Under the pieces are notes generated by a model, which searched no databases, had not been told where the DNA came from, and saw nothing but the letters and a program-made list of their open reading frames with translations. 64,000 nucleotides of DNA from Leptospira saintgironsiae. GTDB lineage: Bacteria > Spirochaetota > Leptospiria > Leptospirales > Leptospiraceae. Each line of letters begins with the position of its first letter. Positions within the stretch are counted from its first letter, which is position 1. Both the position numbers and the translations under genes were made by a program. The stretch covers positions 495,328 through 559,327 of the forward strand of contig NZ_NPDR01000002.1 in the NCBI RefSeq assembly GCF_002811765.1, given 5' to 3'. Below, in pieces: positions 19,297-28,766 of this stretch.

Positions 19297-19737
19297 ATGA
19301 AACGGATCGTAATACTATCCTTGGCTATCTGCCTCGGGACCCCATTGTTTGCTGGAAAAGTCAGCGGTTTAGTAGAAGAATTTAATAAAGTAGAAGAATT
19401 TAATAAGAATAGAAAAGTTTCAGAATCCGCTAAAAAAGCGTTACTGGAAAAAAATCTTCTCTCCGCTTTAAAATACAGCCTTCATCGTAAATACTTGGAT
19501 TATAAGGAATACACCAAGGATCTAAAAGCGGATTCTATTTCTTATGAACCTCAAAAGGGAACTTTTGGAGTATATGTAAAATACAAAACTTATATCGTAT
19601 TTTACAGTTATCTAATGGATCCTGAAATTTATCTTCAAACTCCTATTAATGAAGTGTTCTATATTCGTCCTGATAGTTTGGAAGAAGAACCTCATAAGGA
19701 AGATAAACAACCGGCTCAGCCAACTACCGGAAAATAA
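19297..19737 (+). CDS. small secreted protein of unknown function
   Basis: A 146-residue protein with a clear signal peptide (MKRIVILSLAICLGTPLFA, cleavage likely after FAG or FA). The mature part is rich in Lys, Tyr and Glu and ends in a proline- and glutamine-rich tail. It has the peptide VEEFNK twice in a row just after the signal. I recognise no domain. It has a good ribosome site (AGGAGAAACA) and lies between pcrA and the cysQ-like gene, 9 bases before the latter, so it is likely real and co-transcribed. Confidence 0.8.
   Translation: MKRIVILSLAICLGTPLFAGKVSGLVEEFNKVEEFNKNRKVSESAKKALLEKNLLSALKYSLHRKYLDYKEYTKDLKADSISYEPQKGTFGVYVKYKTYIVFYSYLMDPEIYLQTPINEVFYIRPDSLEEEPHKEDKQPAQPTTGK
19372..19407 (+). 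repeat. 18-bp in-frame tandem duplication
   Basis: GTAGAAGAATTTAATAAA is followed at once by the same 18 bases with one change (last base G). It encodes VEEFNK twice in the secreted protein. Confidence 0.85.
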
Positions 19738-19746
19738 TCCCTTTTC

Positions 19747-20598
19747 ATGCGATTTCCGGAAGAAGCGGAATTAGTTTCTAAACTTGTTCTGGAAGCCGCA
19801 GATCGGATCTTTTCCATCTATGGAACAAATTTCCATGTGATGGAAAAATCCAAAGGTGATCCTCTCACCGAAGCAGACCTGCAAGCAAACGAGATCATTG
19901 CAGGTGGCATTCGCAAAATCCTAAAAGACAAAGTTTACTCTGAGGAAGATTCAGACTTCTCTCATTCTGCTCTACAAGGAGAAAGAGTTTGGATCTTAGA
20001 CCCTATTGATGGGACCAGGGAATTTGTAGCTAGAAATCCAGAGTTTGCAATTAGCCTTGGCCTCTTAGAAGAAGGAAGACCTGTTTTTGGGATCGTAATG
20101 AATCCCGCAACTGGGGAGTTTTTTTGGGGAAGAGAAGGTAAAGGTGCATATTATACAATCTTAAAGTCTCCTTATATTGAAAATAAGATCGATTGGGAGA
20201 ATACATTCTATCTTCCAAAAGTGGACTCCTCTGAACTTCCTAAAATTTTAGTCTCTATATCTGAAACAAAAGCTGGACTTTTCAAAAAATTAGATTACGT
20301 AAATGATTTTGTATTAGAGCCCAAAGGTTCCATTGCATATAAACTTGCACTCGTTGCAGTTGGAAAATATCCATTAACACTTTCTCTAAGACCGAAAAAT
20401 GATTGGGATGTAGCAGGTGGGATAGCAATACTCCGAGCGTCTTTAGGTAAAGATCTTGAAATTCGTTCTGGTAAAGATTATCCATTCTTAACTTCTAAAT
20501 TAGGTATAGGATTACTTGCTGGAGATTCGGAACTAGTAACACAGTTTTGGGAAAAGTTTAAAACTTCCCTCCAAGGTTCCGTTAGAGATCGTTGGTAA
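19747..20598 (+). CDS. inositol-monophosphatase family, CysQ-like phosphatase
   Basis: A 283-residue metal-dependent phosphatase with EEDSDF, WILDPIDGTREFV (metal-binding DPIDGT) and DWDVAGGIAIL, the three signature regions of the IMPase family. The DGTREF variant is usual in 3'(2'),5'-bisphosphate nucleotidase (CysQ), which removes PAP formed in sulfate metabolism. Inositol or fructose phosphates are alternatives. It ends 28 bases before the glycosyltransferase gene. Confidence 0.85.
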   Translation: MRFPEEAELVSKLVLEAADRIFSIYGTNFHVMEKSKGDPLTEADLQANEIIAGGIRKILKDKVYSEEDSDFSHSALQGERVWILDPIDGTREFVARNPEFAISLGLLEEGRPVFGIVMNPATGEFFWGREGKGAYYTILKSPYIENKIDWENTFYLPKVDSSELPKILVSISETKAGLFKKLDYVNDFVLEPKGSIAYKLALVAVGKYPLTLSLRPKNDWDVAGGIAILRASLGKDLEIRSGKDYPFLTSKLGIGLLAGDSELVTQFWEKFKTSLQGSVRDRW

Positions 20599-20626
20599 AT
20601 CAATTTTAGAAAAGGCCATTCTTAAC

Positions 20627-21763
20627 TTGTCCAATCTAAACAAAAAAAAATACAAAATAGCCCTGGATGCAAGGCCTTTATCCACACCAGTTTCAGGAGT
20701 TGGCAGACTGATTGAATCTGTCCTCAAAGGTTTTGAAAAAGATCCTGATTTTGAATTTTATCTTTTTTCACATAGGCCAATCCATGAAGGTTATACGGAT
20801 CTATTCAAAAATCCGAATATAAAACCTGTAATCGGACAAGGTCTGTTCTCTAAAAAAGGAGGTATTTACTTTGCATTCTACCTTCCTTTTCAACTTAGAA
20901 AATACGAGATTGATTTGTTTTGGGGAACTCAACAGGTATTTCCTTTATTCTTATCCAAAAGTATTCCTGGAGTTCTGACGTATCACGATTTTGTGGCTTA
21001 CCGTTTTCCGGAAACAATGAGGCCTATCGCAAGATTCCAGCAGCTTTTTTATCTAAGAAGAAGTATCCAAAGAGCTGATTTTATTCTAGCAAACTCAGAA
21101 TTTACATCTTCTGAAATCTTAAAGTATTCTTCTTTTCCTAAAGATAAGATAGATATAATATATCCTGGTTACGATCCAAAAGAAATCCAAAAGATCAAAA
21201 CTCCTCCTACAAAACGGATTTCCAATTTACCTAAAAAATTTTTCTTAACGGTTTCTACCTTGGAACCTCGCAAAAATTTCGGAACACTTTTGAAAGCTTA
21301 TAAGGAAGCCAAAAAAGAAAAGTCTGATCTAGTTTGGGTGCATGCGGGAAAAGAAGGCTGGGAATCACCTGAGTTTTTAGAAAAATTTAAAGAATCTTCT
21401 GCAAATGGTGAACTTTACTGGTTTGATTTTGTAAATGAAGAAGAGCTAAAATATTTATACTCTCAAGCAAGCCTTTTTGTTTTTCCTTCCATTTATGAAG
21501 GATTTGGTATCCCACTTTTAGAGGCTCTTGCATATTCTATTCCTTGTATCGTTTCCGATCTAGAAGTATTTAGGGAAATAGGTAAAAAATCCTGTGTATA
21601 TATTTCTCCCGAATCGGTAGGGGATTGGAAGACTGCAATCTTGAATTTCCAAAAGAAGAAGTTTAAATTTCCAAAGGCTAATTTGGAAAGATTCGATAGA
21701 AAGAAGTCTGGGGCACTCGTGAAAAAAATTTTCAGAGATCTAGTTTCTTCTAAAAAATCCTAA
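20627..21763 (+). CDS. GT4-like glycosyltransferase
   Basis: A 378-residue GT-B glycosyltransferase (family 4 type) that moves a sugar from a nucleotide donor to an acceptor at the cytoplasmic face. It has an N-terminal SGVGRL motif and a C-terminal donor site YEGFGIPLLEALA (E-X7-E). The start is TTG at 20627. The acceptor is unknown; LPS or another surface glycan is plausible given the neighbours. The last 24 bases overlap a convergent gene. Confidence 0.85.
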   Translation: MSNLNKKKYKIALDARPLSTPVSGVGRLIESVLKGFEKDPDFEFYLFSHRPIHEGYTDLFKNPNIKPVIGQGLFSKKGGIYFAFYLPFQLRKYEIDLFWGTQQVFPLFLSKSIPGVLTYHDFVAYRFPETMRPIARFQQLFYLRRSIQRADFILANSEFTSSEILKYSSFPKDKIDIIYPGYDPKEIQKIKTPPTKRISNLPKKFFLTVSTLEPRKNFGTLLKAYKEAKKEKSDLVWVHAGKEGWESPEFLEKFKESSANGELYWFDFVNEEELKYLYSQASLFVFPSIYEGFGIPLLEALAYSIPCIVSDLEVFREIGKKSCVYISPESVGDWKTAILNFQKKKFKFPKANLERFDRKKSGALVKKIFRDLVSSKKS

Positions 21764-22159
21764 AATCTTTTGGAGAAAGGATTTTGCCTTTATATCTATC
21801 GTTCCTGAAAAAATAATATCAGTGGAAGATTTCCAATGGATATGGATGCGATTTCTATCCAGAGCTTGGAAATAAATTTGTTCAGTCGGACTTAGATTCC
21901 AAACAAATAGATCTTCTTTTCTTTCCCAGGATGTATCGGTCCAGTCAGTACAAACCCTTTCTATAGTTTTGCTGGATCTTAATTTTAGTATAAATCCTTT
22001 TTTTGGATCTAAAAATGCGGAAAGGATTGGAGGCTTTGTAGAACCTTGTGGGGATCCAGAATCAAAATGGATACCTTCTCCTTGGAATCTTCTTCCTTCC
22101 AAATAAGATTGGAATTCTGAAAATTGGAAATAGTAATTATAGATCCTGGTTTCTTCCAA
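21740..22159 (-). CDS. hypothetical protein, 139 residues
   Basis: No recognisable family. It is soluble, with many aromatic residues and Trp-rich segments (CTDWTDTSWERKEDLFVW), and a C-terminal basic end FFRRN. It is divergent from the TlpA-like gene and overlaps the glycosyltransferase 3' end by 24 bases. Protein-like composition and the tight fit to its neighbours support it as a real gene. Confidence 0.6.
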   Translation of the reverse strand: MEETRIYNYYFQFSEFQSYLEGRRFQGEGIHFDSGSPQGSTKPPILSAFLDPKKGFILKLRSSKTIERVCTDWTDTSWERKEDLFVWNLSPTEQIYFQALDRNRIHIHWKSSTDIIFSGTIDIKAKSFLQKILGFFRRN

Positions 22160-22262
22160 GGCTTAAAACCTTGTACAAGTTTTTGATCTACACTCTTTAA
22201 AGCAAGGTGGAATTGGAAGTAAAATGACTTGTAGCTTTGCTTCTAATTTGTAATCTGGAAGT

Positions 22263-22769
22263 ATGGTTTTTAGAAAAGCCTGGCCTGTTTACATTCTTCT
22301 TTTTTCCATTTTATTCTTAAACGACTGCAAATCTGACGAGCAACCCTTGCTCTACCAGGTTACACTTCAGGATTGGGATGGGAATTCTCACAAATTTTCA
22401 GAAGACAAAGGTAAGTTAGTGGTCTTGGATTTCTGGGCAAGCTGGTGTGAACCTTGTAAAAAAGCAGTGCCTGTGATCGAAAAACTGAGAGGAAAATTGA
22501 AAGATTCTCCTGCGGTTGTGTTAGGTGTGAATACAGAAGATGATCTAAGTTTGGAAGAAATTAGAAAAGCCGCTTCCGAATTCGGAATGTTATACCCAAG
22601 CCTTTTGGACCCGAAATGGGAACTTGTGACCCCACTCAAGATTGAAGGGCAGCCTGCATTATTCGTATTTAGCAAATCCGGAAAGAAACTTCATTCCCAA
22701 TACGGAATTTCAGAGAAAGATCTACCAATATTGACCGGAAGACTAAAAAACTGGCTCGAATCCCCTTAG
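22263..22769 (+). CDS. TlpA/thioredoxin-like lipoprotein
   Basis: A 168-residue thiol-disulfide exchange protein tethered by lipid. The lipobox LFLNDC gives the lipidated Cys near residue 22. Then come the strand VVLDFWASW, the active site CEPC and the cis-proline region GQPALFVF. It would act on the periplasmic side, in cytochrome c maturation or redox repair. A good terminator follows (22802-22826), so it is probably a single-gene unit. Confidence 0.9.
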   Translation: MVFRKAWPVYILLFSILFLNDCKSDEQPLLYQVTLQDWDGNSHKFSEDKGKLVVLDFWASWCEPCKKAVPVIEKLRGKLKDSPAVVLGVNTEDDLSLEEIRKAASEFGMLYPSLLDPKWELVTPLKIEGQPALFVFSKSGKKLHSQYGISEKDLPILTGRLKNWLESP

Positions 22770-22801
22770 AATTGAGCTTTATCCATAACGATCGTGTAAT
22801 A

Positions 22802-22826
22802 AAAAACCAAACTCGGACTGGTTTTT
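22802..22826 (+). terminator. rho-independent-type hairpin after the TlpA-like gene
   Basis: AAAAACCA and TGGTTTTT form a perfect 8-bp stem with the U-rich arm on the 3' side and a 9-base loop. Confidence 0.7.
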
Positions 22827-22862
22827 AAAAAAAGGATTTATCTTTAAGCATTTAGTTTGAAT

Positions 22863-22879
22863 CTGGAATCAGATTCCAG
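22863..22879 (+). promoter_or_regulatory. palindromic operator candidate upstream of acyl-CoA synthetase
   Basis: CTGGAATCAGATTCCAG is a perfect 8+1+8 palindrome, 57 bases before the ATG at 22937. Position and shape fit a dimeric repressor site. No matching site is seen before the second synthetase gene at 62006. Confidence 0.5.
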
Positions 22880-22936
22880 GTAGGTGCTGCCGGACATCAC
22901 CCATCATTCCATTTCATTTCAGGAGAATTTCCATTC

Positions 22937-24979
22937 ATGGCTGAGAATCTCGCCCAATTATTTCGTGAGTCTGCAGAAAAATTTAAAAATAAACCTGCTT
23001 TCTTATACAAAGACGCGCAAAAGAATTATTTGCCGATCAACTATTCAGAGTTATACGAAGCAGGTTTAAATCTTGCTGAGGCTTTGATCGAACTAGGTAT
23101 CCAATCTAGAGATCATGTCGCGTTACTCGCTGATAACCGTGTAGAATGGATCATCGCAGATTACGGTATCATCATGACTGGTGCAGCTGACGTTCCAAGA
23201 GGAACAGATATCACTGACTCAGAGATCGTATACATCGTTAGTCATTCCGAGTCCGAAGTAGTATTTATAGAAAACGATAAAATGTTGGAGAAATTCAACA
23301 GAAACAAATCTCAGCTCGGAAAAGTTAAAACCATTATCGTAATGGATAAAGAATCCGAGGCTCCAGGCGTTCTGAAAATGTACGACCTGATCGAAAAAGG
23401 AAAAGGTCTTAGAGCTTCTGGTTCTCGCAAGGTAGAAGATAGAATTTCTGCGATCAAACCTGAAGATCTTTTCACTTTGATCTATACTTCCGGAACTACT
23501 GGTCTTCCTAAAGGTGTTCAATTAAGACATTCTAATATGATGCACCAAGTATTGAACGTAACTCCTATGTTAAAGATCAATGCGGAAGCAAAACTACTTT
23601 CCATTCTTCCTGTATGGCACGTATTTGAGCGAGTTGTGGAATATGTTTGTATCAGCATCGGTGCTGCTACCTATTACACAAACGTAAGAGATCTTCGCCA
23701 AGACTTAGCGACCGTAAAACCTACTTTTATGGGTTCTGCTCCTCGTCTTTGGGAAAATATCTATAACGGTATTTATACAAGAATTAATGATCCAAGCCAA
23801 ACTCCTGCGCTCCGCCGCGGATTGTTCAAACTGGCTTATTTCTTCTCTGATAAGAAAAATGCTGCAGTTCGTTTTCTTACAGGCAAAGAAGTGGATTACA
23901 CTGGAAGAAATCCGATCGTTTCCTTATTTTACGGGATCTTAATGTTGGTCCAGTTGGTATTAACAGGACCTTTCACTTTGACAGTAGCTTCTTCGATTGC
24001 TGCTTATCTTCTCGCTCCTACTGAATTCTCTTTCTTGAGTCTGCCTCTGTACATTCTTGCAGGACTCGGAGTATTCTTGAATAGCGCAACTCTGGATAAG
24101 ATTGTTCTTTCCAAGATCAGAACTGCAACTGGTGGAAGATTGAAAGCTTCTATCTCCGGAGGAGGAGCTCTTCCTCGTCACGTAGATGAGTTCTTCAATA
24201 ATATTGGGATCAATGTATTGGAAGGTTACGGTATGACTGAAACTTCTCCTGTACTTTCTGTAAGAACTTTCCAAAAACTGATTATCGGTTCTGTTGGTTC
24301 TATCGTCCCTAAAACTCATCTTCAGATAAGAAATGATAATAACGAAGTTCTAACTGAGATCGATGCAAACGGAAAAGTGATCAAAGGTAAACTAGGTCGC
24401 AAAGGTGTTGTATTCGTAAACGGTCCTCAAGTTATGAAAGGTTACTTCAAAAATGAAGAAGCTACTTCTAAGGCTCTTGTAGACGGATGGATGAACACAG
24501 GTGATATGGGGATGATCAACTTCAAACATACCCTAACACTTACCGGAAGAGCGAAAGACACCGTGGTTCTATTAGGTGGAGAAAACGTTGAGCCGGTTCC
24601 TATCGAAAACAAACTCCAAGAATCTGTTTATATTAGCCAATGTATGATCATCGGCCAAGATCAGAAAAACCTGGGCGCGATCATCGTTCCTGACTTCGAA
24701 AAATTAGAAGAATGGGCAAAAGAGAACGGAGTGGATATTTCCAACAGAGATGGGTTGAATGAAAACGCGAAAGTTGTGGATCTATTCAAAAAAGAGATCA
24801 AAGCTCTTAACAACTCTAAGAACGGATTTAAATCTTTCGAACAAGTGAATCCATTCTTTATCGTTTCCAAACCTTTCGAGGTAGGAGATGAGTTAAACAA
24901 TATGTTGAAGATGAAACGCCACGTAATCACTGAAAAATACGCGGATAAGATTAAAAAAGTCTACTCAATAGATAAATAA
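22937..24979 (+). CDS. long-chain acyl-CoA synthetase with membrane insert
   Basis: A 680-residue AMP-binding enzyme that activates fatty acids to acyl-CoA. The adenylate motif [11 protein letters not shown] is at residues 183-193, YGMTET near 431, and [16 protein letters not shown] further on. Between about residues 326 and 388 is a strongly hydrophobic insert with one or two membrane segments, longer than in the paralogue at 62006, suggesting direct membrane attachment. The ribosome site CAGGAGAA fits the ATG. A strong terminator follows. Confidence 0.92.
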   Translation: MAENLAQLFRESAEKFKNKPAFLYKDAQKNYLPINYSELYEAGLNLAEALIELGIQSRDHVALLADNRVEWIIADYGIIMTGAADVPRGTDITDSEIVYIVSHSESEVVFIENDKMLEKFNRNKSQLGKVKTIIVMDKESEAPGVLKMYDLIEKGKGLRASGSRKVEDRISAIKPEDLFTLIYTSGTTGLPKGVQLRHSNMMHQVLNVTPMLKINAEAKLLSILPVWHVFERVVEYVCISIGAATYYTNVRDLRQDLATVKPTFMGSAPRLWENIYNGIYTRINDPSQTPALRRGLFKLAYFFSDKKNAAVRFLTGKEVDYTGRNPIVSLFYGILMLVQLVLTGPFTLTVASSIAAYLLAPTEFSFLSLPLYILAGLGVFLNSATLDKIVLSKIRTATGGRLKASISGGGALPRHVDEFFNNIGINVLEGYGMTETSPVLSVRTFQKLIIGSVGSIVPKTHLQIRNDNNEVLTEIDANGKVIKGKLGRKGVVFVNGPQVMKGYFKNEEATSKALVDGWMNTGDMGMINFKHTLTLTGRAKDTVVLLGGENVEPVPIENKLQESVYISQCMIIGQDQKNLGAIIVPDFEKLEEWAKENGVDISNRDGLNENAKVVDLFKKEIKALNNSKNGFKSFEQVNPFFIVSKPFEVGDELNNMLKMKRHVITEKYADKIKKVYSIDK

Positions 24980-25021
24980 TTCTTTTAACAAGGGATTTAA
25001 GCCCTCAAAAAGGATAGAAGA

Positions 25022-25052
25022 AGCCTCAGTTGTCAAACTGGGGCTTTTTTTT
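25022..25052 (+). terminator. rho-independent terminator
   Basis: AGCCTCAGTT pairs with AACTGGGGCT (one G-U pair), loop GTCA, followed by seven further T. It ends the acyl-CoA synthetase transcript. Confidence 0.9.
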
Positions 25053-25093
25053 ACCCTGGGGAGAATTTTGTTAGCCGCCGATATTTATACTGT

Positions 25094-25771
25094 ATGGCGA
25101 AAACGATCCTCTCCAAACCCAGTATTTTCGAACCTTATGGTCATTCGGACCTATATGCTTTGGACAATCTTTACTTTTCCACGTTAAGAGAAAGAGAAGT
25201 CTGGGATTTTTCAAGAGTGAGAGAATTTTCTGCCTTAAATTTAGGGTTCATATTCGCAAGAGCCGAGTTTAGTTGGAAGAAGTTCCAATCAGAAATAGAA
25301 ATCAAAAATCTTAACCCAAGTTTTAAAAAAGGGATTTGTTTAAGTTCGGGCTGGGAAGAAGCACCCGGGCTTAAAATTGATTCATTTTTACCGAAGATAC
25401 ACGGCAGAGAAGAAGTTTTTCAATATTCCAGATTGGAAGATGTTTCCGAAGAAATTCCTTTTAGAGAATTTTTTTCCCAAGAAGGTTTTGTCTTTCAGGG
25501 AATTTGGAAAGACAAAACTTATCTGATATTATTTTCAAACATCCATTCAGAAGATCGAAATCTTCCTTCAGTGATCAAAAAAATTTCCCATTTTCATTCT
25601 GAGAAGAAGTCATCCGGGAATTTTTTCCTAAGAACTGAAAAACAATCTTATCTTAACTTTCTGAAACCAAAAGAATCTTTGGGACCTCTATTCCTACAAG
25701 AGAAGAAAATAGACCAAGATCCGTTTTTATTTTTGAGTTTGGAATATTCAGTTACTCCAAGTGTTTGCTAA
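25094..25771 (+). CDS. hypothetical protein, 225 residues
   Basis: Not recognised. It is a soluble protein rich in Phe, Ser and Lys with no signal peptide or membrane segment. Its size, start codon and protein-like composition support a gene. The 3' end overlaps ptsI (convergent) by 20 bases. It resembles the unannotated leptospiral proteins found between conserved genes. Confidence 0.6.
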   Translation: MAKTILSKPSIFEPYGHSDLYALDNLYFSTLREREVWDFSRVREFSALNLGFIFARAEFSWKKFQSEIEIKNLNPSFKKGICLSSGWEEAPGLKIDSFLPKIHGREEVFQYSRLEDVSEEIPFREFFSQEGFVFQGIWKDKTYLILFSNIHSEDRNLPSVIKKISHFHSEKKSSGNFFLRTEKQSYLNFLKPKESLGPLFLQEKKIDQDPFLFLSLEYSVTPSVC

Positions 25772-27494
25772 ATAAAAACGCTTCGATCGCTTCGTAATCT
25801 TCATTTTCAGAAAGTTCTAATATTTTCTTCAGAAGAAAATTTGCCTGTTTCAAACTGACTGATCCCAAAATTTTACGGATAGGTCCTATGAATGGAATTG
25901 AGATAGAAAGTTCTCTGAATCCCATCCCTAAAAGTAAAATTGTAAAATTAGTATCGGAAGCAAGCTCGCCGCAGATACTTAATGGTCTTTCGTATTTCCA
26001 AGCAGTTTCAACAATTTGGACCAAAGCTCTTAAAAAAGAAATGTGAAATGGATTATATAAGGAAGATACGTTTACGTTATTTCGATCCACCGCCATTAAA
26101 TATTGCAATAGATCATTTGTCCCAACTGAGAAAAAATCTACTTCTCTCGCAAGAACATCCATGGAAGAAACCGCAGAAGGAGTTTCTACCATTACTCCCA
26201 GTTTGATCTTTTTATTGAACTTTTCCTTTTTGGCGGTAAGTTCTCTTTTACATTCTTCTAATATTTCTTTTGTTTTTTTTATCTCTCCAAGGTTGGTCAC
26301 CATAGGAAGCATGATACTCAAATTTCCATAAGCAGAAGCTCTAAGTATTGCGATCAATTGTTCTTTGAACCAATCTGGATTTTGAAGACTGTATCGAATT
26401 CCTCTGTTTCCTAGAAAAGGATTCTCCTCAAATTCTCCTGTCGAAAATTTATCAGCGCCTATATCGAAGGTCCGGATATATACAGGATTTGGATCCATTC
26501 CTTCTGCGATACGTTTATAGGCTAAAAATTGTTCTTCTCCGGAAACGTTTTTGTCCTGGTATTTTAAGAATAATGACTCAGAGCGGAAAAGTCCCACACC
26601 ATCCACATCTGCTTTTTTAGCAAGATCGCAGTCAGTATCAGATTCCAAATTACATTTTAACCGGATCTTGACCCCGTCTTTTGTGACTGCTTTTTTAGGT
26701 TTTATTACCTTTGTCTCGAAACTTAAAGGGGAAGAAGCACCATAATATTTCACTTCTTCTATTGTTGGGTTTCTTACGATCTGGCCTGTGTCTGCATCTA
26801 GGAAAACATATTCAAAATCGTTAATATTTCTATAAAATTCTTTTAAGCCAACTATGGTAGGGATCCCATAGTTTCTGGCAAGGATTGCCATATGGCCTGT
26901 TTTTCCGCCTAGATCAGTAGCAATTCCTCGAATTCTGCTCTTGTCCATTAAGATCATCTGAGAAGGAGTCAATTGTCTTGCGACTAGGATCACGTCCTCC
27001 GATTGATCTGCTAAGAAGGAAACTTCTTCTTTTTTATCTAGTAGGTTTTCTAAGATTCGATTGGATATATCCTGAAAATGATCCGATCTTTCTCGAAAGA
27101 ATGGATTGTCCATACGAGTGAATTTATCTGTAAGTTCATTAATCGTATTTTGAACTGCTAAAAATGCGTTTTCATTATATTCTTTGATCCGATTTCTAAA
27201 TGAATCTTGGAGCCCAGGATCTTCTGTAATTGTGACCTGGGTTTCTAAAATTTCTTTTAGTTCTCTATCTTGTTCTCTTGTTTTGAGGCTCGCGATAATT
27301 GATTTTAATTCAATTTTGGAAGAATCAAGTGCAGTAGAAAGTTTTTTGAGCTCTTCTGGTTTTTGGCTCTCATGAATATAGGCGCCGTGAGCTAGATGTC
27401 TTCTCTTTGTCCCGACTTTTACGCAACGACCGTAAAATCTGCCGGGAAAAGCAACTATCCCCATATATGTACTTCTTTTCCCGCCGCCATTCAT
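25752..27494 (-). CDS. ptsI: PTS enzyme I (phosphoenolpyruvate-protein phosphotransferase)
   Basis: Enzyme I takes phosphate from PEP and passes it to HPr. The 580-residue protein has the phosphohistidine motif GGKTGHMAILARNYGIP (His201), the PEP-binding GLFRSE and RTFDIG regions and the C-terminal active-site CGELASD. Sugar transport permeases are not in the window, and leptospires are generally thought to use the PTS for regulation rather than sugar uptake. That makes a nitrogen- or regulatory-PTS role likely, but I infer this. Confidence 0.93.
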   Translation of the reverse strand: MNGGGKRSTYMGIVAFPGRFYGRCVKVGTKRRHLAHGAYIHESQKPEELKKLSTALDSSKIELKSIIASLKTREQDRELKEILETQVTITEDPGLQDSFRNRIKEYNENAFLAVQNTINELTDKFTRMDNPFFRERSDHFQDISNRILENLLDKKEEVSFLADQSEDVILVARQLTPSQMILMDKSRIRGIATDLGGKTGHMAILARNYGIPTIVGLKEFYRNINDFEYVFLDADTGQIVRNPTIEEVKYYGASSPLSFETKVIKPKKAVTKDGVKIRLKCNLESDTDCDLAKKADVDGVGLFRSESLFLKYQDKNVSGEEQFLAYKRIAEGMDPNPVYIRTFDIGADKFSTGEFEENPFLGNRGIRYSLQNPDWFKEQLIAILRASAYGNLSIMLPMVTNLGEIKKTKEILEECKRELTAKKEKFNKKIKLGVMVETPSAVSSMDVLAREVDFFSVGTNDLLQYLMAVDRNNVNVSSLYNPFHISFLRALVQIVETAWKYERPLSICGELASDTNFTILLLGMGFRELSISIPFIGPIRKILGSVSLKQANFLLKKILELSENEDYEAIEAFLFSKHLE

Positions 27495-27562
27495 AGAATG
27501 AATATCCGCTGGTAGAAATACAGTAGTTTAGTGAATCGACAAGTCTTTTATAAACTCTGAGA

Positions 27563-27585
27563 TCCCGCCCGAATTCTAGGCGGGA
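27563..27585. terminator. GC-rich hairpin between ptsI and lpxC
   Basis: TCCCGCC and GGCGGGA pair perfectly with a 9-base loop containing GAATTC. It lies just after the lpxC stop on the minus strand but has a T-run only on the plus strand, so its direction is unclear. Confidence 0.5.
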
Positions 27586-27598
27586 ATTTTGTAAGAAT

Positions 27599-28507
27599 TT
27601 AGACCATCGCCGCTTTTCTGTTGAAAAGTGGGATACGGCGACTTTTGTATTTGCCCAATTCGTTTCCAGTTACTGAACTCATGACTAACTTAGCCATGGA
27701 AACGTCCAGTGCATGGCCCGCCTTGGAAGCCAAATAATGTCCGATGATTGGTCTTCCTGCGATGGAAAGATCACCAACCAGGTCTAAAATTTTGTGCCGG
27801 ACACATTCGTTTTCATATCTAAGAGATTCGTTCAAGTATCCGTCCTGGGTAAGAACGATTGCGTTATCTAAGGAACCTCCCATAGCAAGCCCTCTCGCTT
27901 GGAGAGCTTCTACGTCTTTTAGGAACCCGAAGGTTCTTGCTGGTAAGATTTCGTTTTTGAGGATGTCTCGGTCCAGATCGATTGTGATATTCTGGCCTTT
28001 TAAGAGGGGATGAGGGAAGTCGATTGTGTAGGTCACTTTCCAGGTTTCGCTTGGAAGGATCACAAGGTATTTGTCCCCATCTACCACCCACATTGGGTTT
28101 TTTACATAAATAGGTTCTATTCTTTCTTCGAATTCAGTATAACCTGTGCTTTCGAATGCTTCTAGGAAAGGAAGAGAAGATCCATCCATGATCGGAACTT
28201 CTACGGAGTCGATTTCTAAGATCATGTCCGTAATTCCTAAGGAGAATACCGCCGCCATTAGGTGCTCTACGGTTTGGACTCTATGAAGTCCATCTCCAAG
28301 TGTGGTAGCGTTACTCGTATCTACCACGTTGCTTAATTCTACAGGAATGGAGGCCTTGTCTTCTCCCTTTCTGTATTCAAAGACTACACCTGTTCCAACA
28401 GGAGCAGGGTGTCCGATCAGGTTTACTTCCTTGCCGGAATGTAATCCGATCCCCTTAATTCTAACTGTTTCTTTAAGAGTTTTTCTATGTTCTGTGAAAT
28501 TCATCAT
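27599..28507 (-). CDS. lpxC: UDP-3-O-acyl-N-acetylglucosamine deacetylase LpxC
   Basis: LpxC performs the committed zinc-dependent deacetylation of lipid A synthesis. Starting at 28507 (a second ATG follows at 28504) gives about 302 residues with GIGLHSGKEV, the zinc His in VEHLMAA, and HKILDLVGDLSI (zinc His and Asp), then GHALD. The open frame extends further upstream to 28645, but that part is cysteine- and basic-rich and does not match the family. GCAGGAA before the ATG pair supports the shorter start. Confidence 0.93.
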   Translation of the reverse strand: MMNFTEHRKTLKETVRIKGIGLHSGKEVNLIGHPAPVGTGVVFEYRKGEDKASIPVELSNVVDTSNATTLGDGLHRVQTVEHLMAAVFSLGITDMILEIDSVEVPIMDGSSLPFLEAFESTGYTEFEERIEPIYVKNPMWVVDGDKYLVILPSETWKVTYTIDFPHPLLKGQNITIDLDRDILKNEILPARTFGFLKDVEALQARGLAMGGSLDNAIVLTQDGYLNESLRYENECVRHKILDLVGDLSIAGRPIIGHYLASKAGHALDVSMAKLVMSSVTGNELGKYKSRRIPLFNRKAAMV

Positions 28508-28766
28508 TTCCTGCCCCGGAAACTTTCGGTTCCGGAATCCATTCGCTTTGCACTGGGCTCTTACTAATATTGGACGTTTGCAAGATCCAACAAAAATTAA
28601 CCCTTTAGGACTATAGAAGCAATATCCATGCCAGGTGCAGTGCAAAAAGATGATTTTAGACGGGCATTATAGCCCGGTACAGAGACAACTAGACATAATT
28701 TGAAAGAAATTTCTGTACTTTTGTCTCTTTTTTACAACAGTGTTGTTTTAGGGAGACAGAATCCAT

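Noticed and set aside
28646..28766. Hairpins ACAAC/GTTGT and AGAGACAA/TTGTCTCT between lpxC and the SDR gene
   Set aside because: Arms are short or far apart and lack a T-run in the direction of the nearby gene; likely chance or weak structure.
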